Shown piece by piece: positions 37,496-45,513 of a DNA stretch of 64,000 bases; the stretch's first letter is position 1; the number at the start of each line of letters is the position of its first letter. The stretch lies in NCBI RefSeq assembly GCF_022341425.1, contig NZ_JABFUC010000002.1, positions 310,001 through 374,000 on the forward strand, given 5' to 3'. Below the pieces are notes generated by a model. That model searched no databases. It was given only the letters and a program-made list of their open reading frames with translations, and was not told where the DNA came from. The position numbers and the translations under genes are program-made. The DNA is from Billgrantia campisalis (GTDB lineage Bacteria; Pseudomonadota; Gammaproteobacteria; Pseudomonadales; Halomonadaceae).

Positions 37496-37502
37496 CGCTA
37501 TC

Positions 37503-37549
37503 TCCCTATATATGGCGTCTGTTTGTCTATAAGGCACTATATGTTGTGC
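37503..37549 (-). promoter_or_regulatory. Pair of NrdR boxes at nrdD
   Basis: Box 1 GCACTATATGTTGTGC (37534-37549) is a strong NrdR match; box 2 TCCCTATATATGGCGT (37503-37518) is weaker. Centres are 31 bp apart. Box 1 covers the start site predicted from the FNR-type box, so NrdR binding would block initiation. Confidence 0.75.
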
Positions 37550-37582
37550 CATGAAGGCTAGTGGCTAAGGCGGTGGGAGGAA

Positions 37583-37596
37583 ATGATCCAGATCAG
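37583..37596 (-). promoter_or_regulatory. FNR-type box of nrdD
   Basis: Core TGAT-CCAG-ATCA with imperfect outer bases; a -10 TAGCCT (37555-37560 on the minus strand) is exactly 32 bp from its centre, giving a start near 37548. Confidence 0.55.
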
Positions 37597-37640
37597 AAAA
37601 AGGCCGGATAGCGAGACGAACAGGATCGGCGGCACCAACG

Positions 37641-37674
37641 ACAGCGGGCCCCGTCGAGTGACGGGGCCCGCTGT
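37641..37674. terminator. Inverted repeat after ubiV
   Basis: 14-bp perfect stem (ACAGCGGGCCCCGT and complement) with a six-base loop, 44 bp after the ubiV stop and before the nrdD promoter. No T-run. Confidence 0.5.
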
Positions 37675-37717
37675 GAAGGCGGCCCGGGAGCGGGCAGCGG
37701 GGGATGTGCCGGTGGCT

Positions 37718-38635
37718 TCAGTCGGCGGCGGCGCGGGTGTTGTCCATGCCGGGGCGGCCGTGCCAGTAGCCGTCGCAGACCTCGGCCTCGACCAGCGCCA
37801 GCGGGTCGGGGGCCGGCAGCTCGCCGCGGCGTGCGGCATCGAAGGCCGCCACCACCTCGGCCATGCCCTCGGCGCGGGGGCTCAGCCGCGCCACGCCCAC
37901 CCCCATCCCGGCCATGTCGTCGACCTCGTGGCGCAGGTCCTGGCAGGCGCCGGAGAGGGTCTGAATGCCGTTGAGGGTAAACACCTCCTTGGACTCCTGG
38001 GAGCGCAGCGCCAGGCCCTCCGGGTGCTTCTGGCAGACGAACTGGCAGCGATCCTTGGGCTTCTGGTAGCGGCGTGCCGTGAAGCAGCGCGATGACCAGG
38101 CCAACGGCAGGTGGCCGTAGGCGAACACTTCGCAGGGGTGATCGAGCCCTTCGGCGGTGCAGTCGGCCAGCAGCCGGGCGAGATCCGTGCGCGACATCTC
38201 CACCGGGGCCTGCCAGCGCCGCATGCCGGCGCGCGCCATCACGGCCAGCGACGAGGGGTTATAGAGGTTGAGTGCCGCGCCGGCCACGAAGGGCAGGCCG
38301 GCGGCGGCGAGGCGCTGCAGGGCGCTCTGGTCGTTGGCTTCGACGATGAACTCGCCGTTGTCGCACAGCTTGCGCAGGTCGCGCAGGTCGGCCTCGGACT
38401 CGATCAGGGTCTGGCTGGACAGCACCACTTCCTTGCCGCTCTGGGTCAGCTCGCGGCCGATGCCCAGCCAGTCGTCGAGCTTCATATCGCGGCGCCGGGA
38501 GCAGACCGATTCGCCCAGGTGAATGATCTCCAGGGGCCAGTCGGCGGCCTCCCGATAGAAGTCGGCATAGTGCTCGCGGGTCCAGTAGAAGAGCACCGGG
38601 CCCAGTGACAGCTGCAGGGTCTCGTGGGTGGACAT
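37718..38635 (-). CDS. ubiV: UbiV, Fe-S partner in oxygen-independent ubiquinone hydroxylation
   Basis: A 305-residue U32-peptidase-family protein. Cysteines 45, 184, 197 and 201 reproduce the spacing of the E. coli UbiV [4Fe-4S] ligands (the SSRCFTARRY..DRCQFVC segment). It forms a heterodimer with UbiU to hydroxylate ubiquinone precursors without O2. Nine bases after ubiU, same transcript. Confidence 0.9.
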   Translation of the reverse strand: MSTHETLQLSLGPVLFYWTREHYADFYREAADWPLEIIHLGESVCSRRRDMKLDDWLGIGRELTQSGKEVVLSSQTLIESEADLRDLRKLCDNGEFIVEANDQSALQRLAAAGLPFVAGAALNLYNPSSLAVMARAGMRRWQAPVEMSRTDLARLLADCTAEGLDHPCEVFAYGHLPLAWSSRCFTARRYQKPKDRCQFVCQKHPEGLALRSQESKEVFTLNGIQTLSGACQDLRHEVDDMAGMGVGVARLSPRAEGMAEVVAAFDAARRGELPAPDPLALVEAEVCDGYWHGRPGMDNTRAAAD

Positions 38636-38644
38636 GGCTCTCTC

Positions 38645-39640
38645 CTATTTCCAGCGGCGCTCGTAGGCGCCCAGGGTGGTGGTGCTGCCCTCCGAGACCT
38701 CGCCGAGGCCGGTCATCCAGGCGGGGTCGGTGTGGAAGCGGCCCGGGGCGTGCGCCAGGCGGTCCAGCGCCTGGCGCCAGATCCCGGCCACCTTGGACAC
38801 ATAGGCGGGGCTGCGCTGGCGGCCTTCGATCTTCACCGCGGCAATGCCCAGCTCCTGGAGTTCCGGCAGCAGCTCCAGGGTATTGAGACTGGTGGGCTCC
38901 TCGATGGCGTGGTAGGTCTCGCCCCCCACCTCGAAGCGCCCCTTGCAGAGAGTGGGATAGCCGGCGTTCTCGCCCTCGGCGTAGCGGTCGATCAGCACGC
39001 CGTTGAGGCGTGATTCCAGGCCCTGCGGGGTTTCTTCCCAGCGCACATGGGCGGCCGGCGAGCAGACACCGCGGGTGTTGGGGGATTCGCCGGTGAGATA
39101 GGACGACAGGTAGCAGCGCCCCTCGGCCATGATGCACAGGCTGCCGAAGGCGAACACCTCGAGCTCCACCGGGCTCTGCTTGGCCAGGTCGCGCACCTGG
39201 GTGATCGACAGCACCCGTGGCAGCACGGCGCGCTTGATGCCGAACTGGTCATGGTAGAAGCGCAGCGCCTCATGGCTCGTCGCCGAGCCCTGCACCGAGA
39301 GGTGGCGGGCGAGATCGGGATGGCGGCGTGCGGCGTAGTCGAGCAGGCCCATGTCGGCCATGATCAGGGCGTCGACGCCGAGATCGGCGGCCTGGTCCAC
39401 GGCGCGGGTCCACATCGCCCAGCCGTCCGGCTGCGGGTAGGTGTTGATGGCGCAGAACACACGCTTGCCGCGGGCATGGGCGTAGTCGATGCCTTCCCGG
39501 GCGCGCTTGTCGGTGAAGTTCAGGCCGGCGAACTGGCGGGCATTGGTGGTGTTCTGGAAGCCGAAGTAGACGGCATCGGCCCCCTCATCCACGGCCCGCT
39601 TCAGGGCGGGCAGGTTGCCGGCCGGACAGACGAGCTCCAT
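38645..39640 (-). CDS. ubiU: UbiU, Fe-S subunit of oxygen-independent ubiquinone hydroxylase
   Basis: A 331-residue U32 family protein with MELVCPAGNLPALKRAVDEGADAVYFG start. Cys169, 176, 193 and 232 fall at the same numbers as the four cluster ligands of E. coli UbiU, which makes the assignment firm. With UbiV and UbiT (23.6 kb) it completes the known anaerobic set. The start is set by homology and AGGAGAG; a longer frame is spurious. Confidence 0.93.
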   Translation of the reverse strand: MELVCPAGNLPALKRAVDEGADAVYFGFQNTTNARQFAGLNFTDKRAREGIDYAHARGKRVFCAINTYPQPDGWAMWTRAVDQAADLGVDALIMADMGLLDYAARRHPDLARHLSVQGSATSHEALRFYHDQFGIKRAVLPRVLSITQVRDLAKQSPVELEVFAFGSLCIMAEGRCYLSSYLTGESPNTRGVCSPAAHVRWEETPQGLESRLNGVLIDRYAEGENAGYPTLCKGRFEVGGETYHAIEEPTSLNTLELLPELQELGIAAVKIEGRQRSPAYVSKVAGIWRQALDRLAHAPGRFHTDPAWMTGLGEVSEGSTTTLGAYERRWK

Positions 39641-39697
39641 GACGCTCTCCTCGCGATGAAAACCCGACCATGCTAGTCGAGTACCGCGCGACAACTT

Positions 39698-39711
39698 TTG
39701 ATGCGGGTCAT
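39698..39711 (-). promoter_or_regulatory. FNR-type box of ubiUV
   Basis: TTGAT-GCGG-GTCAT (plus-strand reading). -10 TAGCAT (39670-39675) is exactly 32 bp from the centre on the minus strand; start near 39663, 23 bases before the ubiU ATG. Confidence 0.7.
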
Positions 39712-39795
39712 GCCAGGCGGCATTCCCCTGCCGAGGCACCGAAAAGGCCGCTTGCCGCAGCCATAGCCATCGGCAAAGGGTGATATGGAGTGTGC

Positions 39796-39809
39796 TTGAT
39801 CCACATCAT
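39796..39809 (+). promoter_or_regulatory. FNR-type box of the globin gene
   Basis: TTGAT-CCAC-ATCAT, one base from consensus. No class II -10 is obvious; TAGGCT (39860-39865) and TAGATA (39870-39875) further down would fit class I-like action. Confidence 0.5.
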
Positions 39810-39897
39810 GGGAAGGGGCATTCGCGTCGCGGGTGGCTGTGCTTGTCTGGCGCCTGTTCTAGGCTTTCTTAGATACGGACACCCTGGGGGCGCCCCT

Positions 39898-40329
39898 ATG
39901 GATATCGAGCGGCTCTTCGATGCCAGCTATCTGCGGGTGCTCAACCGCCAGGTCGACGACCAGGATTTCTTTAGCGCCTTCTATGATCGCTTTATCGCCG
40001 CCTCGCCGGAGGTGGCGGTCAAGTTTCGCCACACCGATATGCCGCGTCAGCGGTCCATGCTGAAGAAGGCCTTCTATCATCTGCTCGCCTTCTACGTCTC
40101 GAGCCACGCCGACTACTACCTACATCAGGTGGCGATCCTGCACAGCCGTGCGCACCTCGACATTCGCCCCGCGCTTTACGACCTCTGGCTCGACTGTCTG
40201 GTCGACACGGCTCGCGTCTTCGACGAGCAGTTCGACGCCGATATCGAGCTGGCCTGGCGGCTGGTGATGACGCCGGGCATCGTCTACATGACCTTCCACT
40301 ACGATCGCGGCGGGGAAGAGCCAGCATAA
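39898..40329 (+). CDS. Single-domain sensor-type globin
   Basis: A 143-residue protein with a globin-like helix pattern: MDIERLFDASYLRVL start, FRHTDMPRQRSMLKKAFYHLLAFY, and a candidate proximal His in AILHSRAHLDIRPALYDLW, resembling the F-helix of globin-coupled sensors. No output domain is attached. It could bind NO or O2 and protect the denitrification enzymes, or act as a sensor with a partner. The ATG at 39898 is favoured by homology-like sequence; the upstream frame is Cys/Gly-rich and unlikely. An FNR-type box lies about 90 bp upstream. Confidence 0.7.
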   Translation: MDIERLFDASYLRVLNRQVDDQDFFSAFYDRFIAASPEVAVKFRHTDMPRQRSMLKKAFYHLLAFYVSSHADYYLHQVAILHSRAHLDIRPALYDLWLDCLVDTARVFDEQFDADIELAWRLVMTPGIVYMTFHYDRGGEEPA

Positions 40330-40376
40330 TGAGAAGGGGGCCGACAGGTGGCGACCCTGGTCGGTCGCCGCCGTGT

Positions 40377-41597
40377 CTAAAGCCCGATGCGGTGGGCGCG
40401 GTGGGTGAAGAAGATGCCGCTGGGCGACTCGGCCGACAGGCGGGCCAGCTCCTCGAAGGTGCGGGTGTCGTAGACGACCACCTGGTCGCTGTCGCGGGCC
40501 GAGATCCAGATATGTTCGCCGCGGGGGGTGAACTCCTTGTGCAGGATCGACTTGCCGGGCTCGAGGGTTTCGATGATCTCCAGCGTGCGGGTGTCGATCA
40601 CCTGCACCTTGTCGTTGAGCGGGTGGGCGAAGGTGACCCAGACCTGCCGCTCGTCGGGGCGGCTCATCACGAAGATCGGCTGACCGTGGACCTCGATGCG
40701 CTGAGTCAGCGACCAGTCGCGGGTGTCGGCCACCAGCACCTCGTTGCGGCCCACGGCGGGGAAGAAAGCCTGGTCGCCGGCCATGGCCCAGCCCTCCAGG
40801 TGGGGCATCTTGTAGACCGGCAGGCGCTCCTCGCCGCGGCCGTAGTCGGGCAGGATACGCTGGACGCCGTTCTCCGGGTGCCAGAGGTCGAGCAGGGCCA
40901 TGCCGTCCTCGCCGAACAGCCCGGCAATATAGTAGCGGCCGTTGGCGGTGATCAGGGCGTCGTAGGGCATGCTGCCCACGTCGGGGTACTTGGTCAGCTC
41001 GGGCTCCTCGGTGGACATGTCCAGGGTCCAGATCTCGCCGGCCTCGAACAGGCTGAACACGAAGATGTTGCCCGGCACGTCCACCACGCCCACCACCTTG
41101 GCCTGGTCGGTGGTGCCGTCGGCTTTCTCATAGGTGGCCGGCACGTCGATCACCAGCTCCATGGTCGCGGTGTCGAAGACCTTGACGCCGCCGGGCTCGT
41201 AGTTGCCCACCGCGACGAAGCGGCCGTCCTGGGAGATGGCACCGCCGATGCTGTTGCCGCCCTGGATGATGCGCCCGTCGATCTCGCCGGTGAGCAGGTC
41301 GAGTCGGGTCAGGCCGCCGTCGCGGCCGAAGACGAAGGCGTAGCGGGCGTCGCGGGTGAACTTGACCGAGGCGTGGGAAAGATCGCCGAAGCCCTCGATA
41401 TGCTTGAGCACCGTCTTGCGGGTGGTGTCGACCAGCGCCACGCTGCCGGTGGCGCGCTCGATGATCACCCCGAGATCGCCGGTGCCGCGCAGCTCGGGCA
41501 GGTCATTGGATGCGGTGTCGGCCGCGGCCGGTGCCCCGACCATCAGGGCCAGGCAGCCGGCCGCCAGCAGCGTCTTGAGGGGAGTGGGTAGGGGCAT
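40377..41597 (-). CDS. nirF: NirF, haem d1 biosynthesis protein
   Basis: A 406-residue eight-bladed propeller protein with an export signal (LAAGCLALMVGAPAAA), related to the d1 domain of cytochrome cd1. Segments GTGDLGVIIERATGSVALVDT, FGDLSHASVKFTRDARYAFVFGRDGG and RPSG-like ending SPSGIFF are NirF-like. NirF acts in the periplasm on a late d1 precursor. AGGAG seven bases before the ATG; longer frame upstream rejected. Follows nirC by 14 bp. Confidence 0.92.
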   Translation of the reverse strand: MPLPTPLKTLLAAGCLALMVGAPAAADTASNDLPELRGTGDLGVIIERATGSVALVDTTRKTVLKHIEGFGDLSHASVKFTRDARYAFVFGRDGGLTRLDLLTGEIDGRIIQGGNSIGGAISQDGRFVAVGNYEPGGVKVFDTATMELVIDVPATYEKADGTTDQAKVVGVVDVPGNIFVFSLFEAGEIWTLDMSTEEPELTKYPDVGSMPYDALITANGRYYIAGLFGEDGMALLDLWHPENGVQRILPDYGRGEERLPVYKMPHLEGWAMAGDQAFFPAVGRNEVLVADTRDWSLTQRIEVHGQPIFVMSRPDERQVWVTFAHPLNDKVQVIDTRTLEIIETLEPGKSILHKEFTPRGEHIWISARDSDQVVVYDTRTFEELARLSAESPSGIFFTHRAHRIGL

Positions 41598-41611
41598 CGG
41601 GGATCTCCTGA

Positions 41612-41971
41612 TCAGTCTTGCGATGTCAGTGTGTCGAGGGGGTTGTCGGTCTGCAGGTGCTCGGCGATCCAGCGGGCGTCCGCCTCGCTGATCAGCGCCT
41701 TCCAGCCCGGCATGGCGCTGCCGGGGATGCCGTGCAGGATGATATGGCTCAGGGCGTCCACGCTGAAGGTCTGCATCCGGTCGCGGGGCAGCGCTGGGCC
41801 GAGGCCGCCGCGCAGGGTCATGCCGTGACAGGAGCCGCAGTCCTGGTAGAGCAGGGTCTCGAGCTCCGCCTGGCGGGCTGGGTCGAGATCGTCTTGCTGG
41901 CTGTCCGCCAGGGCGGGGGTCGACGACAGCAGGATACCCAGCAGCAGTGAGATCAGGACCGGTATAGGCAT
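41612..41971 (-). CDS. nirC: NirC, c-type cytochrome of the nir cluster
   Basis: A 119-residue monohaem cytochrome c with signal peptide and CGSCH (Cys45, Cys48, His49), LRGGLGPALPRDRMQTFSVDALSHIILHGIPGSAMPGW (axial Met) typical of NirC/cytochrome c55x. It can donate electrons to cd1 or act in haem d1 maturation. First gene of the minus-strand nirCF unit, divergent from nirD. Confidence 0.9.
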   Translation of the reverse strand: MPIPVLISLLLGILLSSTPALADSQQDDLDPARQAELETLLYQDCGSCHGMTLRGGLGPALPRDRMQTFSVDALSHIILHGIPGSAMPGWKALISEADARWIAEHLQTDNPLDTLTSQD

Positions 41972-42079
41972 GGGGGAGAGCCTCGTAAGCGTAGGAATAC
42001 TGGGGCGATGGCGGCGCCACGGCGAACGGTTAGTCGCGGACGGCCAGTGGCAGTGTCCCGCCGACGATCAGCGGATGCT

Positions 42080-42093
42080 TTGACGGATATCAA
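42080..42093 (-). promoter_or_regulatory. FNR-type (DNR) box of nirCF
   Basis: TTGAC-GGAT-ATCAA in the 285-bp nirC/nirD divergent region. A weak -10 (GACACT, near 42052-42057) is at class II distance on the minus strand. Confidence 0.6.
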
Positions 42094-42150
42094 TGCCCTG
42101 GCGAGTTGCCCTCTGCCGCGAATGCAAAATGGCCATTGAAAATACCTCTT

Positions 42151-42164
42151 TTGACTTGTGTCAA
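42151..42164 (+). promoter_or_regulatory. FNR-type (DNR) box of nirDLGHJEN
   Basis: TTGAC-TTGT-GTCAA, 50 bp before a TAATAT -10 (42205-42210), i.e. class I geometry, with start near 42217. Confidence 0.6.
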
Positions 42165-42194
42165 CGCCAGCGCCGATCACCGCTTTCGCGCTTG

Positions 42195-42217
42195 ATGGTG
42201 CATGTAATATACGCCTT
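42195..42217 (+). promoter_or_regulatory. Weak NsrR-like palindrome at nirD
   Basis: Matches 15 of 22 positions of the NsrR consensus and overlaps the TAATAT -10. Weak by sequence alone; reported because its place mirrors norC and nosR. Confidence 0.25.
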
Positions 42218-42256
42218 AACATCATGCTTTCCATCGACCTCGCCGGGTGGCTGCCC

Positions 42257-42730
42257 ATGGTTTCACTGGATGCTCAAGACCGTTGCCTCATCGACGCTTA
42301 TCAGCGCGGCCTGCCGATCTGCGAGCGGCCCTATGCCGCCATGGCCGAACGGCTGGGCGTCAGCGAGGAGGAGGTGGTCGAGCGACTGCAGCGCCTTCAG
42401 TCGCTGGAGGTGCTGAGCCGGGTGGGGCCGGTCTTCGACCATGCCCGGGCCGGCGCCAGCCTGCTGGGGGCGGTGGCGGTCCCCCCCGAGCAGCGCGATG
42501 CCGCGGCCGCGGTGATCAACCGCTGCCCGGGGGTCAACCACAACTATGCCCGCGAGCATCGCTACAACCTGTGGTTCGTGATGACCGCCGCCGACGAGGC
42601 GCAGCTCGAGGCCCGACTCGATGCGCTGGAGGCCGAGCTGGGCGAGCCGCTGCTGCGCCTGCCGATGCTCGAAGGCTTCCATATCGATCTGGGCTTTCCC
42701 ATTCCCTGGGCCGAGCTGGAGGGCGCATGA
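42257..42730 (+). CDS. nirD: NirD, AsnC/Lrp-type sirohaem decarboxylase subunit
   Basis: About 157 residues: N-terminal Lrp/AsnC-like HTH (LDAQDRCLIDAYQRGLPICERPY) and a RAM-like domain with NRCPGVNHNYAREHRYNLWFVMTA. NirD, L, G and H together turn sirohaem into didecarboxysirohaem on the way to haem d1; they are enzymes rather than DNA-binding regulators. The ATG at 42257 starts at the conserved HTH; ATG 42224 is possible. Its stop overlaps nirL as ATGA. Confidence 0.88.
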   Translation: MVSLDAQDRCLIDAYQRGLPICERPYAAMAERLGVSEEEVVERLQRLQSLEVLSRVGPVFDHARAGASLLGAVAVPPEQRDAAAAVINRCPGVNHNYAREHRYNLWFVMTAADEAQLEARLDALEAELGEPLLRLPMLEGFHIDLGFPIPWAELEGA

Positions 42731-43269
42731 GCCGCGAAGCGCACGACCCGATCCCCTGCACCGATGCCGAACGTCGCCTGCGCGCCCTGCTCGAGCGCGG
42801 CCTACCGATCACCGCGCGCCCCTGGCAGCGGCTGGCCGAGCAGTGCGGTATGTGTGAGGCGGAGGTGATGGCCTGCGTGCAGCGCTGGCAGCAGGCGGGC
42901 CTGATCAAGCGCCTGGGGCTGGTGGTCAAGCACCATACCCTGGGCATTCGTGCCAACGCCATGGTGGTCTGGGACGTGCCCGATGACGCCGTGGGCGAGC
43001 TGGGCCGTCGCCTGGCCGGGGAAGCGGCGGTGACGCTGTGCTATCGCCGCCCGCGCCGGCTGCCCGACTGGCCCTACAACCTGTTCTGCATGATCCACGG
43101 TACCCGCCGCGACAGGGTGCTGGCGTCGCTCGACGAGATCGTCGAGCGACAGGCGCTGCAGGCCATTCCCCACCGCGTGCTGTTCAGCCTCAAGGCCTAC
43201 AAGCAGCGCGGCGGTCGCTACACCCGAGAGGACGACGCCCATGACAGCCGAGCCTGCCACCCGGCCTGA
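42727..43269 (+). CDS. nirL: NirL, sirohaem decarboxylase subunit
   Basis: A 180-residue Lrp-like protein of the L/H subgroup, with TARPWQRLAEQCGMCEAEV and the conserved CYRRPRRLPDWPYNLFCMIHG. Four-base overlap with nirD and a 29-base overlap with nirG. A longer open frame upstream is a shadow of nirD. Confidence 0.88.
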   Translation: MSREAHDPIPCTDAERRLRALLERGLPITARPWQRLAEQCGMCEAEVMACVQRWQQAGLIKRLGLVVKHHTLGIRANAMVVWDVPDDAVGELGRRLAGEAAVTLCYRRPRRLPDWPYNLFCMIHGTRRDRVLASLDEIVERQALQAIPHRVLFSLKAYKQRGGRYTREDDAHDSRACHPA

Positions 43270-43723
43270 GCCGGCCGAGCTCGATGCCGCCGACCGGCGC
43301 ATCATCAACCGCCTGCAGGACGGCCTGCCGCTGGTCGAGGCGCCCTTCGCCGCCGTGGCCAATGAGCTTTCGCTCAGCGAGGGCGAGCTGCTCGAGCGGC
43401 TCGCCCGGCTGCGCGAGAGCGGGGTGCTCAGCCGCTTCGGCCCCATGTACCACGCCGAGCGCCTCGGCGGCGGCCTGACCCTGGCGGCCCTGGCGGTGCC
43501 CGAGGAGGACTTCGAGCGCGTCACCGAGGCGGTCAACGCCTTCCCCGAGGTGGCCCACAACTACCGACGCGAGCACCCGCTCAACATGTGGTTCGTGCTG
43601 GCCACCGAGACGCCGGAGCGTATCGCCGAGGTGATCGCCGAGATCGAGACGGCCACCGGCCTGGCGGTCTTCAACATGCCCAAGCAGGAGGAATTCCATG
43701 TCCGTCTCCACCTGCCCGTCTGA
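43241..43723 (+). CDS. nirG: NirG, sirohaem decarboxylase subunit
   Basis: A 160-residue Lrp-like protein of the D/G subgroup: LDAADRRIINRLQDGLPLVEAPFAAVA and NAFPEVAHNYRREHPLNMWFVLATE. Third of four consecutive paralogues in the Pseudomonas order D-L-G-H; overlaps both neighbours. Confidence 0.88.
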   Translation: MTAEPATRPEPAELDAADRRIINRLQDGLPLVEAPFAAVANELSLSEGELLERLARLRESGVLSRFGPMYHAERLGGGLTLAALAVPEEDFERVTEAVNAFPEVAHNYRREHPLNMWFVLATETPERIAEVIAEIETATGLAVFNMPKQEEFHVRLHLPV

Positions 43724-44231
43724 GTCGGTCTCGGCCGCGCTGGATGCCCAAGACCGGGCCATCATCCTGGCCACCCAGGCGGGCCTGCCGCTGGTGCCGG
43801 ACCCCTGGAGCGCCGTGGGCGAGCCGCTGGGGCTTGCCGGCGAGGAAGTGCGCGTCCGCATGCAGCGCATGCAGGAGAGCGGCATCATCCGCCGCATCGC
43901 CGCCGTGCCCAACCACTATCGGCTCGGTTATCTGGCCAACGGCATGACGGTGTGGGACGTGGACGACGCCGAGATCGAGCGCCTGGGGCGTGCCGTGGCG
44001 GCACTTCCCGGGGTCAGCCACTGCTACCGACGTCCGCGCCACCTGCCGGACTGGCCCTACAATCTCTTTGCCATGCTGCACGGGCGGACCCACGCTGAAG
44101 TGGAAGCCCAGGCCGACGAGCTACGCGAGCTACTCGGCTCGGCCTGCCGGGACCACCGCATCCTCTACAGCTCGCGCATTCTCAAGAAGACCGGCCTGCG
44201 TCTGGCGGGCCGGTCCGACAGGCAGCGCTAG
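43698..44231 (+). CDS. nirH: NirH, sirohaem decarboxylase subunit
   Basis: A 177-residue Lrp-like protein of the L/H subgroup: VPDPWSAVGEPLGLAGEEV and SHCYRRPRHLPDWPYNLFAMLHG, very like the matching part of NirL. Overlaps nirG by 26 bases. Confidence 0.88.
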   Translation: MSVSTCPSESVSAALDAQDRAIILATQAGLPLVPDPWSAVGEPLGLAGEEVRVRMQRMQESGIIRRIAAVPNHYRLGYLANGMTVWDVDDAEIERLGRAVAALPGVSHCYRRPRHLPDWPYNLFAMLHGRTHAEVEAQADELRELLGSACRDHRILYSSRILKKTGLRLAGRSDRQR

Positions 44232-44263
44232 GGCCCCCCGGCCTGCCGCAAGAGGAGTTAGAC

Positions 44264-45463
44264 ATGTTCAGAGTCACCCGCTACATCAAGTCCCTGGTCG
44301 AGCCCACTCCGGTGCCGCCGGCCCGCAAGCCGCCCGGTCCGGTGGTGATCTGGAACCTGATTCGCCGCTGCAACCTCACCTGCAAGCACTGCTATACCAC
44401 CTCGGCCGACATCGACTTCAAGGGTGAACTCTCCAACGCCGAGGCCCATGCGGTGCTCAACGACCTGCAGGGCTTCCGGGTGCCGGCGCTGATCCTCTCC
44501 GGCGGCGAACCGCTGATGCGTCCGGATATCTTCGAGCTATCGCGCCGAGCGCGCGAGCTGGGCATCTATACCGGCCTGTCCACCAACGGCACCCTGATCA
44601 ACGAGTCCAATATCGATGAGATCGCCGATATCGGCTACGACTACGTGGGCATCAGCATCGACGGCCTGGAGGAGACCCACGACGTGATCCGCCAGCGCCA
44701 GGGCGCCTTCCGCGAGTCGATGCACGCGGTGAAGCTGTGCAAGGAGCGCGGCATCAAGGTGGGCCTGCGCTTCACCCTGACCCAGCAGAATTACGAACAG
44801 CTCGGTGACATCCTGGCGCTGCTCGATGAGCACGACGTCGACAAGTTCTATCTATCGCACCTCAACTACGGCGGGCGCGGCCATCGCCACGGCAAGCACG
44901 ATGCCTGGCACCAGATGACCCGCGACGCCATGACCCGGCTGTTCGACCACTGCCGGGCGGAGCTTGCCCGCGGCGTCGAGCGCGAGTACGTCACCGGCAA
45001 CAATGACGCCGATGGCCCCTTCCTGCTGATGTGGGCCCGGGAACACTTCCCGGAACAGGCCGAGGCGCTGGAACAACGGCTGACCAACTGGGGGGGCAAC
45101 GCCTCCGGCGAGAACATCGCCAACATCGACAACCTCGGCAACGTGCACCCGGATACCTTCTGGTGGGATCACACCCTGGGCAACGTGCGCGACCGGCCGT
45201 TCTCCGCGATCTGGCGCGACACCCAGGACCCGCTGATGCTTGGCTTTCGAAAGCGTCCGCGGCCGCTCAAGGGGCGCTGCGGCGAGTGCCGCTTTCTGCC
45301 GATCTGCAACGGCAACACCCGGGTGCGGGCCTGGAAGGTCAGCGGCGATCCCTGGGAAGAGGATCCCGGCTGCTATCTCAGCAATGCGGAGATCGGCGTC
45401 GACGAGCACCATGCGCGCCGCGTGGCGGCCCCCTACGATGCCATCCAGAGCATCGAGCTATAG
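44264..45463 (+). CDS. nirJ: NirJ, radical SAM enzyme of haem d1 synthesis
   Basis: A 399-residue SPASM-type radical SAM protein: cluster motif CNLTCKHCY (Cys36, 40, 43), SGGEPLMRPDIFEL, and a C-terminal Cys cluster (GRCGECRFLPICNGN). NirJ replaces propionate side chains of didecarboxysirohaem with oxo groups. AAGAGGAG precedes the ATG. Confidence 0.94.
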   Translation: MFRVTRYIKSLVEPTPVPPARKPPGPVVIWNLIRRCNLTCKHCYTTSADIDFKGELSNAEAHAVLNDLQGFRVPALILSGGEPLMRPDIFELSRRARELGIYTGLSTNGTLINESNIDEIADIGYDYVGISIDGLEETHDVIRQRQGAFRESMHAVKLCKERGIKVGLRFTLTQQNYEQLGDILALLDEHDVDKFYLSHLNYGGRGHRHGKHDAWHQMTRDAMTRLFDHCRAELARGVEREYVTGNNDADGPFLLMWAREHFPEQAEALEQRLTNWGGNASGENIANIDNLGNVHPDTFWWDHTLGNVRDRPFSAIWRDTQDPLMLGFRKRPRPLKGRCGECRFLPICNGNTRVRAWKVSGDPWEEDPGCYLSNAEIGVDEHHARRVAAPYDAIQSIEL

Positions 45464-45513
45464 ACCGTAAAAAGAATCCAAGACAAGAGTGATGCTTCGG
45501 GGAGAGGCCGACC

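Noticed and set aside
42247..43269. A 340-residue frame covering nirD and nirL
   Set aside because: Its first half is the off-frame shadow of nirD; only the part from 42727 is real (nirL).
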